From the NCBI GenBank assembly GCA_945878355.1, contig CAMCTC010000063.1, forward strand, positions 1 through 27,642: a stretch of DNA of 27,642 bases, given 5' to 3'. Below, one piece after another: positions 15,074-22,282 of this stretch. The notes under the pieces are model-generated. The model ran no database searches. It was given only the letters and a program-made list of their open reading frames with translations, and was not told the origin of the DNA. Both the position numbers and the translations under genes were made by a program. The DNA comes from Bordetella parapertussis (GTDB lineage Bacteria; Pseudomonadota; Gammaproteobacteria; Burkholderiales; Burkholderiaceae_C). How positions within the stretch are numbered: the stretch's first letter is position 1; every line of letters starts with the position of its first letter.

Positions 15074-16420
15074 TCAGCGCAGATGCGCCATGTCTTGCTG
15101 GGCCTGCGCGTTGGCCAGGTAGGCCTCCATCAGCAGCGTCGGATCGTCCAGCAGGCGCTGCTTCCACTCGGCGCTCAAGCGGACCTCGCCTTCGACCAGG
15201 CCGCGCATCACGCCCACATGCTCGGTCCAGCCGATCGCGTTGCAGCCGATCAGCTTGTCGCCCGAGAACTGCAGGCTCAGCAGCTTGCCGGCGGGTCTGT
15301 CGACCAACTCGACATGCTCGCCGCCGGGCACACCTTGCCAATTGCCGAAGCTGGCCGAAATCATGCCCAGCGTGTCGAGCACGTTGATCTGCGTGACGCC
15401 TTTGAGCGCGGTCGATTTGCCCGCCATGTTGAGCGCCGCCACCCTGGCTTGCTCGGCGGCATTGGGCTGGATCGCGCTGACGATGGTGGTGCCGCTGACC
15501 TTGTCAAAAGCCTCGGCGCAGTCGCCAGCCGCGTAGATGCCGGGCATGTTGGTCTGCAAATGTTCGTCGGTCAGCACGCCAACCAAGCAGGTGATGCCTG
15601 AGCCCTGCAGAAAGCCGATGTTGGGTTTGACGCCGGTCGCGCTGATCACCAGGTCGGCGTCCAGGCGCTGGCCAGTGGACAAGCGCACCGTCATCGGTGC
15701 AGGCGGCGCGGCCGCCGCGGACTCGGCACCGAAGCCCAGCGCCTGGACGATCTTGCCCAGCAGACCGGGTTCGGCTGCCGCCTCGGGCCGCTCGACCGCC
15801 TCGACCCGGGCGCCGGTGTAGACCGACACGCCTTTGGCTTCGCACCAGTCTTTGATCATGCCGCCAGCGGTCGGGCCCATCATGCGCGGCACCATGCGGT
15901 CGCCCATCTCGACCACGCTGAGCTTGACGCCACGCGCGGCCAGCGCCTCCATGATGATGCAGCCGATGAAGCCTGCGCCCATCTGCAGCACGCGAGCACC
16001 CGGCTTGGCCAGCGCCATGATCTCGCGCGCGTCGGCCAGGGTCCAACAGGGGTGAACACCGGGGCCTTCTATGCCGGGAATCGGCGGCGTCGCGGGTGAA
16101 GACCCGGTGGCGATCAGCAGCCGGTCAAAGACCACGCTGCTGCCGTCCTCGAGCAGCACTTGGCGCTTGCCCGTGTCGACCGACTTGGCGCGGCCTTGCC
16201 GGACCGCGATGCCCAGCTTGGCGAAATGGTCGGCGCCGTGGCGCAGCCTGGTGCCCTCCTCGCCGACATTGCCGATCAGCAGGTAGGGAATGGCCATGCG
16301 CGAATAGGGCGCTTCGGGCTCGTCACCGATGACGACGATCTCGTCGCCGGGGGCGTTCTTGCGCAGGGTTTCGGCGGCGATCACGCCGGCCGGACCGGCG
16401 CCCAGGATCACGTGCTTCAT
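15074..16420 (-). CDS. aorC: FAD/NAD(P)-dependent oxidoreductase subunit (AorC-like)
   Basis: The protein has 448 residues from an ATG at 16420, preceded by GAAGG eight bases upstream. It has the N-terminal FAD-binding dinucleotide motif GAGPAGVIAAETL near residues 6-18, a second Rossmann motif QMGAGFIGCIIMEALA near 147-162 for NAD(P)H, and the FAD-closing GIYAAGDCAE near 293-302. It belongs to the pyridine-nucleotide disulfide oxidoreductase class II group without the redox disulfide. In the Aromatoleum aldehyde oxidoreductase, AorC is the FAD subunit that reduces NAD+ with electrons from AorA. The 78-base gap to aorB contains an intrinsic terminator, so aorC is probably expressed below aorAB. 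Confidence 0.85.
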   Translation of the reverse strand: MKHVILGAGPAGVIAAETLRKNAPGDEIVVIGDEPEAPYSRMAIPYLLIGNVGEEGTRLRHGADHFAKLGIAVRQGRAKSVDTGKRQVLLEDGSSVVFDRLLIATGSSPATPPIPGIEGPGVHPCWTLADAREIMALAKPGARVLQMGAGFIGCIIMEALAARGVKLSVVEMGDRMVPRMMGPTAGGMIKDWCEAKGVSVYTGARVEAVERPEAAAEPGLLGKIVQALGFGAESAAAAPPAPMTVRLSTGQRLDADLVISATGVKPNIGFLQGSGITCLVGVLTDEHLQTNMPGIYAAGDCAEAFDKVSGTTIVSAIQPNAAEQARVAALNMAGKSTALKGVTQINVLDTLGMISASFGNWQGVPGGEHVELVDRPAGKLLSLQFSGDKLIGCNAIGWTEHVGVMRGLVEGEVRLSAEWKQRLLDDPTLLMEAYLANAQAQQDMAHLR

Positions 16421-16442
16421 GGCATCAACCTTCAGGTTTCGC

Positions 16443-16474
16443 AAAAAAGACAAGGCGGTTCGAAAACCGCCTTG
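16443..16474 (-). terminator. Intrinsic terminator between aorB and aorC
   Basis: On the minus strand a perfect 10-bp stem CAAGGCGGTT / AACCGCCTTG with a four-base loop is followed by UCUUUUUU (plus-strand A-run 16443-16448). It sits 24 bases after the aorB stop and ends 22 bases before the aorC start. It should stop a large share of transcripts and set aorAB above aorC and the downstream genes. Confidence 0.88.
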
Positions 16475-16497
16475 GGCTCAAGACCTTGCGCGAAGGA

Positions 16498-18345
16498 TCA
16501 CAAACCGAGCTTGGCGCGAGTCTCGGCGGTGAGCCTGCCGCCTGAATCCCAGCCACGGAGGTCGTAGTACTTGGGCAGCATCTCGGGCAGCTTGCTGACC
16601 AGGCCTTTGGCCGGACCGGTCTTGACGGTCTCGTTGAGCAGCCGCGGCGGCAAGGTGTCGTCTTTCTCGGTGAAACCGGCGCGGTTGTTGAAATCGCGCT
16701 CCATGTTCCAGACCCGCTCGCCGATCAGGCTCAGGTTGTCGAGCGTGAACTCGTCGCCACAAGCCGCCGCCACCTGCGGCGCGACGTCGGCCAAGCCCCA
16801 GGCGAAGCTGGTGAAGATGCACAGGCCAGCCGAATCGAAAGCTGCCGTGACGTCCTGGAAAGCCTTGACCAGCTCGGGCTTGCCATCGGCCACCAGCGGG
16901 TCGGTCTTGACCGGGATGCCAAACACCTCGGACGAGACGGTGTAGCCGCGCAGGTGGCAAGCACCGCGGTTGCTGGTCGCGTAAGCCAGACCCATGCCCT
17001 GGATGCCGCGAGCGTCGTAGGCCGGGAACTCCTGGCCCTTGACGCTCATGCTCAACTCGGGGTGGCCGTATTTGGCGGTCAGGCGTTTGGAGCCCAGGCC
17101 CATTTCCTTGCCGAAGCCGATGTTGTTGGCCGTCATGTCGGCCAGCTCGCACAGCGCCTTGGCCGAACCGAAAGGCGCTGCCAGGCCGAGCATCTCCTGG
17201 GTGATCACGCCCATCTCGAACAGCTCCATCACCGCGCCGACGGTGGCACCGAAAGTGATCGGGTCCATGCCTTGCTCGTTGCAGATGGTGTTGGCGTATT
17301 GCAACGCCTCAAGGTCGTTGACCCCGTTGGCAGCGCCCAGCGCCCAGGCGGCTTCGTACTCCAGCCCGCCGGTCGCGCCCCAGTACTGCGGCTTGTTGAC
17401 GACCGAGAAGTGGGTCGGGTCGATCTTGCTGATCCGACCGCAGGCGATCGTGCAGCCGAAACAAGCCTGGTTGGTGACCAGCTGCTTCTTGCCATCGCTC
17501 TCGCGCGGCGTGGCCATCGCCTCGGCACCGATGTCCTTGGCGCCTTCGAACTGGCTGTCGCGGTGGTTGCGCGTGGGCAGCGCGCCGAGCTCGTTGATCA
17601 CGCTCATCAGCACCTGGGTGCCGTAAGTCGGCAAGCCTTGGCCGGTGACCGCGTTTTCGGCCAGGATCTTCTTCTTCTCGTAGGTGACGCGCATGAACTC
17701 CTTGGGGTTGGCGATGTTGCCCACCCCGATCGTGCCGCGCACCGCGATCGCCTTCAGGTTCTTGCTGCCCATCACCGCGCCCACGCCAGAGCGGCCGGCT
17801 GCGCGGTGCAGGTCGTTGACAACCGCGGCGTACAACACCTGGTTCTCGCCGGCCAGTCCGATCGAGCTGATGCGCAGCTGAGGGTCCTGGTGCTGCTTCT
17901 TAAGCATCGCTTCGGTGTCGAAGACGCTCTTGCCCCACAGGTGGGCGGCGTCCTTCAGCTCGGCATGGCCGTCGCTGATCGAAAGGTAGACCGGCTCGGC
18001 CGACTTGCCTTCGAAGATCACCATGTCCCAGCCGGCCATCTTCAGCTCGGCGCCCCAATAGCCGCCCGAGTTGCTGCAAGCGATCGCGCCGGTCAGCGGA
18101 CCCTTGGTGACGACGGTGTATCGACCACCGGTCGATGCCATCGTGCCAGTCAGCGGGCCGGTGGCCCAGATGATCTTGTTGTCTATCGACAAGGGGTCGA
18201 CCTTGGCGTCGATCTCTTCGACCAGGTACTTGGTGGCCAGACCGCGTGAGCCCAGGTACTGCTTGGCCCAGCCCATGTTGAGAGGTTCCGACGTGACGGT
18301 GCCGGCGCTGAGGTTGACGCGGAGAATTTTTCCTGCCCAGGACAT
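16498..18345 (-). CDS. aorB: Tungsten-containing aldehyde:ferredoxin oxidoreductase family catalytic subunit
   Basis: The protein has 615 residues, the usual length of the AOR family, from an ATG at 18345 with a strong AGGAG seven bases upstream. The N-terminal domain begins SWAGKILRVNLSAGTVTSEP and contains RYTVVTKGPLTGAIACSNSGG near 71-90 for tungstopterin binding. Further motifs are AAGRSGVGAVMGSKNLKAIAV near 177-197 and the cluster motif CFGCTIACG near 293-301, with the distal fourth cysteine in SAGLCIF near 507. It oxidises aldehydes to carboxylates at a W-bispyranopterin site. With aorA 13 bases upstream, aorC downstream and tup genes beside it, the heterotrimeric Aromatoleum type is the best match. 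The exact aldehyde range cannot be read from sequence. Confidence 0.93.
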   Translation of the reverse strand: MSWAGKILRVNLSAGTVTSEPLNMGWAKQYLGSRGLATKYLVEEIDAKVDPLSIDNKIIWATGPLTGTMASTGGRYTVVTKGPLTGAIACSNSGGYWGAELKMAGWDMVIFEGKSAEPVYLSISDGHAELKDAAHLWGKSVFDTEAMLKKQHQDPQLRISSIGLAGENQVLYAAVVNDLHRAAGRSGVGAVMGSKNLKAIAVRGTIGVGNIANPKEFMRVTYEKKKILAENAVTGQGLPTYGTQVLMSVINELGALPTRNHRDSQFEGAKDIGAEAMATPRESDGKKQLVTNQACFGCTIACGRISKIDPTHFSVVNKPQYWGATGGLEYEAAWALGAANGVNDLEALQYANTICNEQGMDPITFGATVGAVMELFEMGVITQEMLGLAAPFGSAKALCELADMTANNIGFGKEMGLGSKRLTAKYGHPELSMSVKGQEFPAYDARGIQGMGLAYATSNRGACHLRGYTVSSEVFGIPVKTDPLVADGKPELVKAFQDVTAAFDSAGLCIFTSFAWGLADVAPQVAAACGDEFTLDNLSLIGERVWNMERDFNNRAGFTEKDDTLPPRLLNETVKTGPAKGLVSKLPEMLPKYYDLRGWDSGGRLTAETRAKLGL

Positions 18346-18358
18346 GAGGTGTCTCCTT

Positions 18359-18835
18359 TTAAGCGGCGGTGGGTTGGTTGCCGAGCTTGTCAGCCCAGGC
18401 CTCCATCTTGTTGAGACCGGTCCAGTTGGCGTCGATGTAGGTGATCGCGCCGGTCGGGCAGGCTTCTGCGCAAGCGGGTTCGCCGCCGCACAGGTCGCAC
18501 TTCTGAACCTTGCCGGTTTCCTGGACATAGTTGACGGTGCCGAACGGGCAGGCGATGGTGCAGACCTTGCAGCCGACGCAAGTCGACTCGTTCACCACCT
18601 TGGCGCCGGTGGCCTTGTCGACCGTGATCGCCTCGACCGGGCACGCGTGCAGGCACCAGGCCTCGTCGCACTGGGTGCAGGTGTAAGGCACTTTGCGGCC
18701 CGTGTGGTGGAAGTCGAACACCTTGATGCGCGACTTGGCTGGCGCGTAAACGCCGTAGTTCTCAAACGAACAGGCCATTTCGCATTGCAGGCAACCGGTG
18801 CATTTCTCCGGGTTGATGTGCAGGCTTTTCTGCAT
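18359..18835 (-). CDS. aorA: Four-cluster ferredoxin-like subunit of the aldehyde oxidoreductase
   Basis: The product has 158 residues from an ATG at 18835 with GGAGAAG six bases upstream; an earlier in-frame start has no such support. Sixteen cysteines form four complete [4Fe-4S] motifs: CTGCLQCEMAC, CTQCDEAWCLHACP, CVGCKVCTIACP and CDLCGGEPACAEACP, in the order typical of HycB/DmsB-type electron transfer subunits. It carries electrons between AorB and AorC. In Aromatoleum aromaticum the homologous AorA subunits are reported to stack into a filament decorated with AorB. This is the first gene of the aor run, with its control region between 18836 and 19039. Confidence 0.92.
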   Translation of the reverse strand: MQKSLHINPEKCTGCLQCEMACSFENYGVYAPAKSRIKVFDFHHTGRKVPYTCTQCDEAWCLHACPVEAITVDKATGAKVVNESTCVGCKVCTIACPFGTVNYVQETGKVQKCDLCGGEPACAEACPTGAITYIDANWTGLNKMEAWADKLGNQPTAA

Positions 18836-18934
18836 GGTGTTCTTCTCCGCAGGGGGTGAAACCCGCCCGCGCGCCATGCGCGGACTCTTGGCTTATGCAA
18901 TCATGAACATAGCGGGCGCGGGTGGGAACCCTGG

Positions 18935-18944
18935 GCAAACCCTA
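18935..18944 (-). promoter_or_regulatory. Candidate operator TAGGGTTTGC upstream of aorA
   Basis: The plus strand reads GCAAACCCTA. It matches the word at 9596-9606 upstream of coxS except for one C fewer, with equal orientation and equal distance (about 100 bases) to the start codon. On the minus strand it is part of CCGTACTAGGGTTTGCCC. Confidence 0.35.
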
Positions 18945-18962
18945 GTACGGTATCCGGCGGGC

Positions 18963-18982
18963 GCAGGTTTGCACAAACCTGC
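18963..18982. promoter_or_regulatory. Palindrome upstream of aor, possible operator
   Basis: GCAGGTTTG and CAAACCTGC flank a central CA, giving a 9-bp perfect inverted repeat with a two-base centre. GC-rich flanks extend it imperfectly. It lies 58-77 bases after the tupA stop and 128-147 before aorA. There is no U-run, so a protein-binding operator fits better than an intrinsic terminator. The two-base loop also disfavours a pure RNA hairpin. Confidence 0.5.
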
Positions 18983-19039
18983 CGGCGCCCAACGCAGCTT
19001 CTGGCGTCGTTCTTCTGCTGCGCTACCAAGCGCCGCGGC

Positions 19040-19891
19040 TCACTTCCCGGCGTTGGGAAAGAACAACTGCTCGCCGCCGATCTTGTAGCTGGCGATCGCC
19101 GCCTGGCCGGCCGGTGACACCACCCAATCGGCAAAGCCCTGGGCCAGCGCTGGCTTGACATGAGGATGTTTGGCCGGGTTGACGACCATCACACCGTATT
19201 GATTGAAGAGCCGGGTGTCACCCTCGACCAGCACGGCGAGGTCGGCGCGGTTCTTGAAGCTCAACCAAGTGCCGCGGTCGGCCAGCACGTGGGCGCCAGT
19301 GGACGCGGCCATGTTGAGCGCCGGGCCCATGCCGCAGCCGCACTCCTTGTAGCCGGCCGGTCGGCCGGCGTTCGACGTTCCACCGGCCGGGCTGGCGCCG
19401 GCGATGTCGACGCCGGCGGCCTTCCAGTAGCGCAATTCGGCGGCATGGGTGCCGCTCTTGTCGCCGCGCGAGATGAACGAAGCGCCAGCCCCCGACCCAG
19501 CGAGCTTTTGCAGGGCCGCCGTGATGTCCTTGCCGCGCAGCTTGGCGGGGTCGGCGGCCGGCCCAATCAGCACGAAGTCGTTGTACATGACCGGCAAGCG
19601 CTTCAGGCTGAAACCGTCGGCAACGAATTTTTCCTCGGCAGTCTGGTCGTGCACGAAAACGATGTCGGCGTCGCCACGGCGGCCCATGTCGAGCGCCTGG
19701 CCTGTGCCCAGCGCCACCACCCGAACCTCGGTGCCGGTGGCGGCCTTGAAAGCCGGCAACAGATGGCCGAACAGCCCCGACTGCTCGGTCGAGGTGGTCG
19801 ACGCCATCACGATGAAGGGGGTCTGGGCCTGCGCCAGAAAAGCACTGGCCAGCAGGCCCAGGCTCAGAAAGAATCCTCTTGTCATGTCCAT
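19040..19891 (-). CDS. tupA: Tungstate ABC transporter substrate-binding protein
   Basis: The protein has 283 residues with a signal peptide at about 1-22 (basic start, GFFLSLGLLASAFLAQAQ). The mature start carries the anion-binding TTST motif (VMASTTSTEQSGL), then ALGTGQALDMGRRGDADI near 60-78, SRGDKSGTHAAELRYW near 140-155 and the GYKECGCGMG segment near 180-190. The TTST and late SGT motifs are hallmarks of TupA/WtpA-like tungstate binders, in contrast to ModA. It acts in the periplasm. The ATG at 19891 has AGGTGA six bases upstream; a second ATG at 19885 overlaps the tupC stop as ATGA. It is the last gene of tupBCA, just upstream of aor. Confidence 0.92.
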   Translation of the reverse strand: MDMTRGFFLSLGLLASAFLAQAQTPFIVMASTTSTEQSGLFGHLLPAFKAATGTEVRVVALGTGQALDMGRRGDADIVFVHDQTAEEKFVADGFSLKRLPVMYNDFVLIGPAADPAKLRGKDITAALQKLAGSGAGASFISRGDKSGTHAAELRYWKAAGVDIAGASPAGGTSNAGRPAGYKECGCGMGPALNMAASTGAHVLADRGTWLSFKNRADLAVLVEGDTRLFNQYGVMVVNPAKHPHVKPALAQGFADWVVSPAGQAAIASYKIGGEQLFFPNAGK

Positions 19892-20598
19892 GGCAGTTCA
19901 CCTTTGAGAAATTGCGCCACCTCCGGTGGCAGGTCTTGGCGGCGGAAAAAATCGTTGACGCCCAGGTCGGCGATCAGCCTGCCGCCATCAAGGTAGATCA
20001 CCCGTTGCGACAGGCGCTTGACCTGGCCCAGGTTGTGGCTGCTCATCACCAGCGCCATGCCGCTGCGGCCGAACTCGTCGATCAGCGTCTCGACCTCGCG
20101 CTTGGCCGAGGGGTCGAGGCTGGCGGTGGGTTCGTCGAGAAACAGGATGTCGGGCCGCACAGCCCAGGCGCGCGCCAGCGCCAGGCGCTGTTGCTGGCCA
20201 CCCGACAGCGAACGCGCCGGTCGATCGGCCAGCGCCTGCAGGCCGACCCGGGCCAGCGCCTGGTCCAGCCGATCGGCACGCGCATCGGCCGGCACGTCGG
20301 CCAGCCAGAGCGCGAGCTGCAGATTGCGCCTGACGCTGAAGTGCAGCAAGAACGGGCGCTGGAACAACATCGCGGTGACCGGCCGACGGCCATCGGCAGC
20401 AGCATGCAGCACCCGCTGCCCGGCGCTGGGCCGCTGCAAGCCGTTGAGCAGCCGCAGCAGCGTGGTCTTGCCCGCGCCGTTGGCACCGACCAACGCGATG
20501 CGGTCGCCGCGGTGGATCTGCAGGTCGATCGCTTGCAGCGCCGGCAGTTCACCGAATTGCACCGAAGCCTGTTGCAGGCCGATCAGCGCGGCGCTCAT
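19882..20598 (-). CDS. tupC: Tungstate ABC transporter ATP-binding protein
   Basis: The protein is 238 residues: Walker A GANGAGKTT near 38-46, the Q-loop in AMLFQRPFLL near 76-85, signature LSGGQQQRLALARA near 130-143, Walker B ILFLDEPTASLD near 151-162 and the switch histidine in MSSHNLGQ near 186-193. All ATPase elements are complete. It energises tungstate import through TupB. It overlaps tupB by four bases (ATGA) and tupA by about ten, so the three genes are translationally coupled. Confidence 0.93.
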   Translation of the reverse strand: MSAALIGLQQASVQFGELPALQAIDLQIHRGDRIALVGANGAGKTTLLRLLNGLQRPSAGQRVLHAAADGRRPVTAMLFQRPFLLHFSVRRNLQLALWLADVPADARADRLDQALARVGLQALADRPARSLSGGQQQRLALARAWAVRPDILFLDEPTASLDPSAKREVETLIDEFGRSGMALVMSSHNLGQVKRLSQRVIYLDGGRLIADLGVNDFFRRQDLPPEVAQFLKGELPWT

Positions 20599-21314
20599 CG
20601 CAGCACCGCCATGCCCGCCAACGCGCCGCCACGGCGCTGTGTCAGCCCCAGCACCAGGTTGACCACCGCGACCACCGCCAGCAGCAGCAAGCCCAGCGCC
20701 AGCGCCAACGGCAGGTCGCCCTTGCTGGTCTCGAGCGCGATCGCTGTGGTCATCACCCGCGTGACGCCGTCGATGTTGCCGCCCACGACCATCACCGCGC
20801 CGACCTCGGCCACCGCGCGGCCGAAAGCGGTGAGCAGCACGGTGACCACCGCCAGCCGCTCGTGCGCCAGCAACAACACGGCAGACAGCAAGCGGCCCGC
20901 ACCCATCGCCTGCAACTCGTCGCCGCCGTCACGCAGCGCGTCGGCCACCAGCTGGCGTGACAGCGCAGCGATCAAGGGCAGAACCAGGATGCTCTGGGCG
21001 ATGACCATCGCGGTCGGCGTGAACAGGATGCCCAGCGCGCCCAGCGGCCCCGACCGCGACAGCAGCAGGTAGACGATCAGCCCGACCACCACCGAGGGCA
21101 GTGCGAGCAGGGTATTGAGTGCGCCCACGACCAGTGCATGGCCAGTAAACCGCGCGACCGCCAACCAGGCGCCCAGCAGCAGTCCGAAGCCCGCGCCCAG
21201 CAAGCAGGCCGTGGCCGAGACACGCAGCGACAAACCGACGATTCGCCACAGCGTGGCGTCGGCCTGGGTGATGAGCTGCAGCGCGAGGCCCAGACTCTGG
21301 GAGAAAGCGTCCAT
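20595..21314 (-). CDS. tupB: Tungstate ABC transporter permease
   Basis: The product has 239 residues with about five to six hydrophobic segments (near 24-52, 58-85, 90-118, 148-165 and 205-228). The binding-protein-dependent transport inner-membrane signature is visible as DGGDELQAMGAGRLLSAVLL followed by AFGRAVAEVGAVMVVGGNI. The latter is the EAA-like coupling region typical of TupB. It is the inner-membrane channel of the tungstate importer. It is the first gene of tupBCA and sits behind a ModE-like palindrome about 77-100 bases before its start. Its ATG lies 13 bases after a GGGGGG tract, so ribosome binding may be weak. Confidence 0.92.
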   Translation of the reverse strand: MDAFSQSLGLALQLITQADATLWRIVGLSLRVSATACLLGAGFGLLLGAWLAVARFTGHALVVGALNTLLALPSVVVGLIVYLLLSRSGPLGALGILFTPTAMVIAQSILVLPLIAALSRQLVADALRDGGDELQAMGAGRLLSAVLLLAHERLAVVTVLLTAFGRAVAEVGAVMVVGGNIDGVTRVMTTAIALETSKGDLPLALALGLLLLAVVAVVNLVLGLTQRRGGALAGMAVLR

Positions 21315-21390
21315 CGTTGGGCTGGTGCCCCCCGGGACGGCGCACCGGTTCTGGGACCGGCGTGATTCTTACCCCTGGCGCCTTGGCGCG

Positions 21391-21414
21391 CGATATGCAC
21401 GGTTGTGCATAGCG
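21391..21414. promoter_or_regulatory. ModE-box-like palindrome upstream of tupBCA
   Basis: CGATATGCAC and GTGCATAGCG flank GGTT. The arms match at nine of ten positions. The CG-x-TAT ... ATA-x-CG outline resembles the ModE operator of enteric bacteria (CGxTATxT, spacer, AxATAxCG). On the tupB strand it overlaps probable -35/-10 sequence (CATATC, TATGCA). The likely binder is a ModE-type HTH protein such as the one at 1799-2938; this is inference. Confidence 0.6.
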
Positions 21415-21459
21415 TTGCGTCCAGCCCTAAGCGGCCGGGCGCTGGATCCGCCCGCAGTG

Positions 21460-22104
21460 TCAGCGCACCGTGTAGCCTCGTCCGTCCAAGCAGGCCGAGA
21501 CCGCGCGCTGGAACACCGAGGCGTCGGCCATCGCGCCAGCCTGGGTCGTGGCCCATCGGTTGCACTCTTGCTGATCTGACTCGGTCTGGGCCGCGCTCTG
21601 GCCATTGCGCGGGTAGACGATGGGCTGGGGCAAGGGCTTGGGCGCCAGCACCGGCGGCACCGGCTCGACAGCGTCGACGCCTTGCGGCGGCGCGACAACG
21701 ACATAACCCTGGCCTGGCGCGGCAGCGTAGTAAACGCCGTTGGCGTAGTAATAAGGCGCGCCGGCGATCCACAGCGTGGCGTAAGCCGGTGGCAGCATCG
21801 GCACCGTGATGCCCATGGGCGGCAGCACGACCATGAAGCGCCCGCCCTGAGGCCGGAACCAGACCCCGCCATGGAAGAAGTAGTTGTCGCGTCCACCAAA
21901 CCCGATGCTCAGACTGCCCGCCGGCAAGCCCGGCGCCAGGTAACCTCGCGGCGGGTAGTAATGGTCGAGACGGTGGCGCTGGTCGAGCACCAGACCATGC
22001 CGGCCGTCGCGCTCAGGTCGGTCGCGCCGATCCTGGGCCAGCGCTGCACTGCTCAGCCCGGCCATCAAGGCCAGCGCAAGGATCAGACGAAGAGGTGGTG
22101 TCAT
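21460..22104 (-). CDS. Secreted DUF6515-family protein
   Basis: The product has 214 residues with a clear signal peptide (RLILALALMAGLSSAALAQ, cleavage near residue 24). Next comes a charged RDRPERDGRH linker, then a glycine/tyrosine/proline-rich region with VLPPMGITVPMLPPAYATLW and the repeated YYYANGVYYAAAPGQGYVVV pattern. The YYxxNGVYY motif is the signature of DUF6515, a periplasmic or outer-surface protein of unknown function. The C-terminal part has two cysteines (QQECNRWA, SACLDGRGY) that could form a disulfide. It stands alone, between the tup promoter region and a tandem repeat. Confidence 0.82.
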   Translation of the reverse strand: MTPPLRLILALALMAGLSSAALAQDRRDRPERDGRHGLVLDQRHRLDHYYPPRGYLAPGLPAGSLSIGFGGRDNYFFHGGVWFRPQGGRFMVVLPPMGITVPMLPPAYATLWIAGAPYYYANGVYYAAAPGQGYVVVAPPQGVDAVEPVPPVLAPKPLPQPIVYPRNGQSAAQTESDQQECNRWATTQAGAMADASVFQRAVSACLDGRGYTVR

Positions 22105-22216
22105 GGTGAGCCCTGGAAGTACGCAGACGCGACGGGCGAGAATTTTCCCGCAAGCAGGCCCCGATTGAAACCAGGCCTGTTGTCGCGGTTGTTGCGGCGA
22201 TGCAAAGAAGCTTTTC

Positions 22217-22264
22217 CGGGCCTGGTTTCGGGCCTGGTTCCGGGCCTAATTTCCGACCTGATAT
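22217..22264 (+). repeat. Four tandem 12-mers downstream of the histidine kinase
   Basis: Units CGGGCCTGGTTT, CGGGCCTGGTTC, CGGGCCTAATTT and CCGACCTGATAT follow each other with exact 12-base period. A related GGCCTGGTTTCA word lies at about 22162-22181 on the other strand. The array is intergenic, between the stop of the kinase (22283) and the start of the DUF6515 gene (22104). Confidence 0.8.
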
Positions 22265-22282
22265 CAGGCCCCGCAACGAAGT

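Larger units (their letters stand above)
18836..19039 (-). promoter_or_regulatory. aor operon leader and tupA-aorA intergenic region
   Basis: These 204 bases lie between the tupA stop and the aorA start, both on the minus strand. They hold the TAGGGTTTGC motif at 18935-18944 and, upstream of it, a palindrome at 18963-18982. The AT-rich stretch on the aorA side (minus-strand TATGTT and CATAAG words near 18895-18912) could hold a -10 element, but no confident -35 partner is visible. Confidence 0.5.

Noticed and set aside
16954..18249. 431-codon plus-strand open frame opposite aorB
   Set aside because: Antisense shadow of the conserved AOR catalytic subunit, with no recognisable family features.
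21315..21390. Possible molybdenum/tungsten cofactor riboswitch in the tupB leader
   Set aside because: GC-rich hairpins are present, but I could not match them to the conserved core of the Moco RNA motif. The ModE-like palindrome explains regulation more simply.
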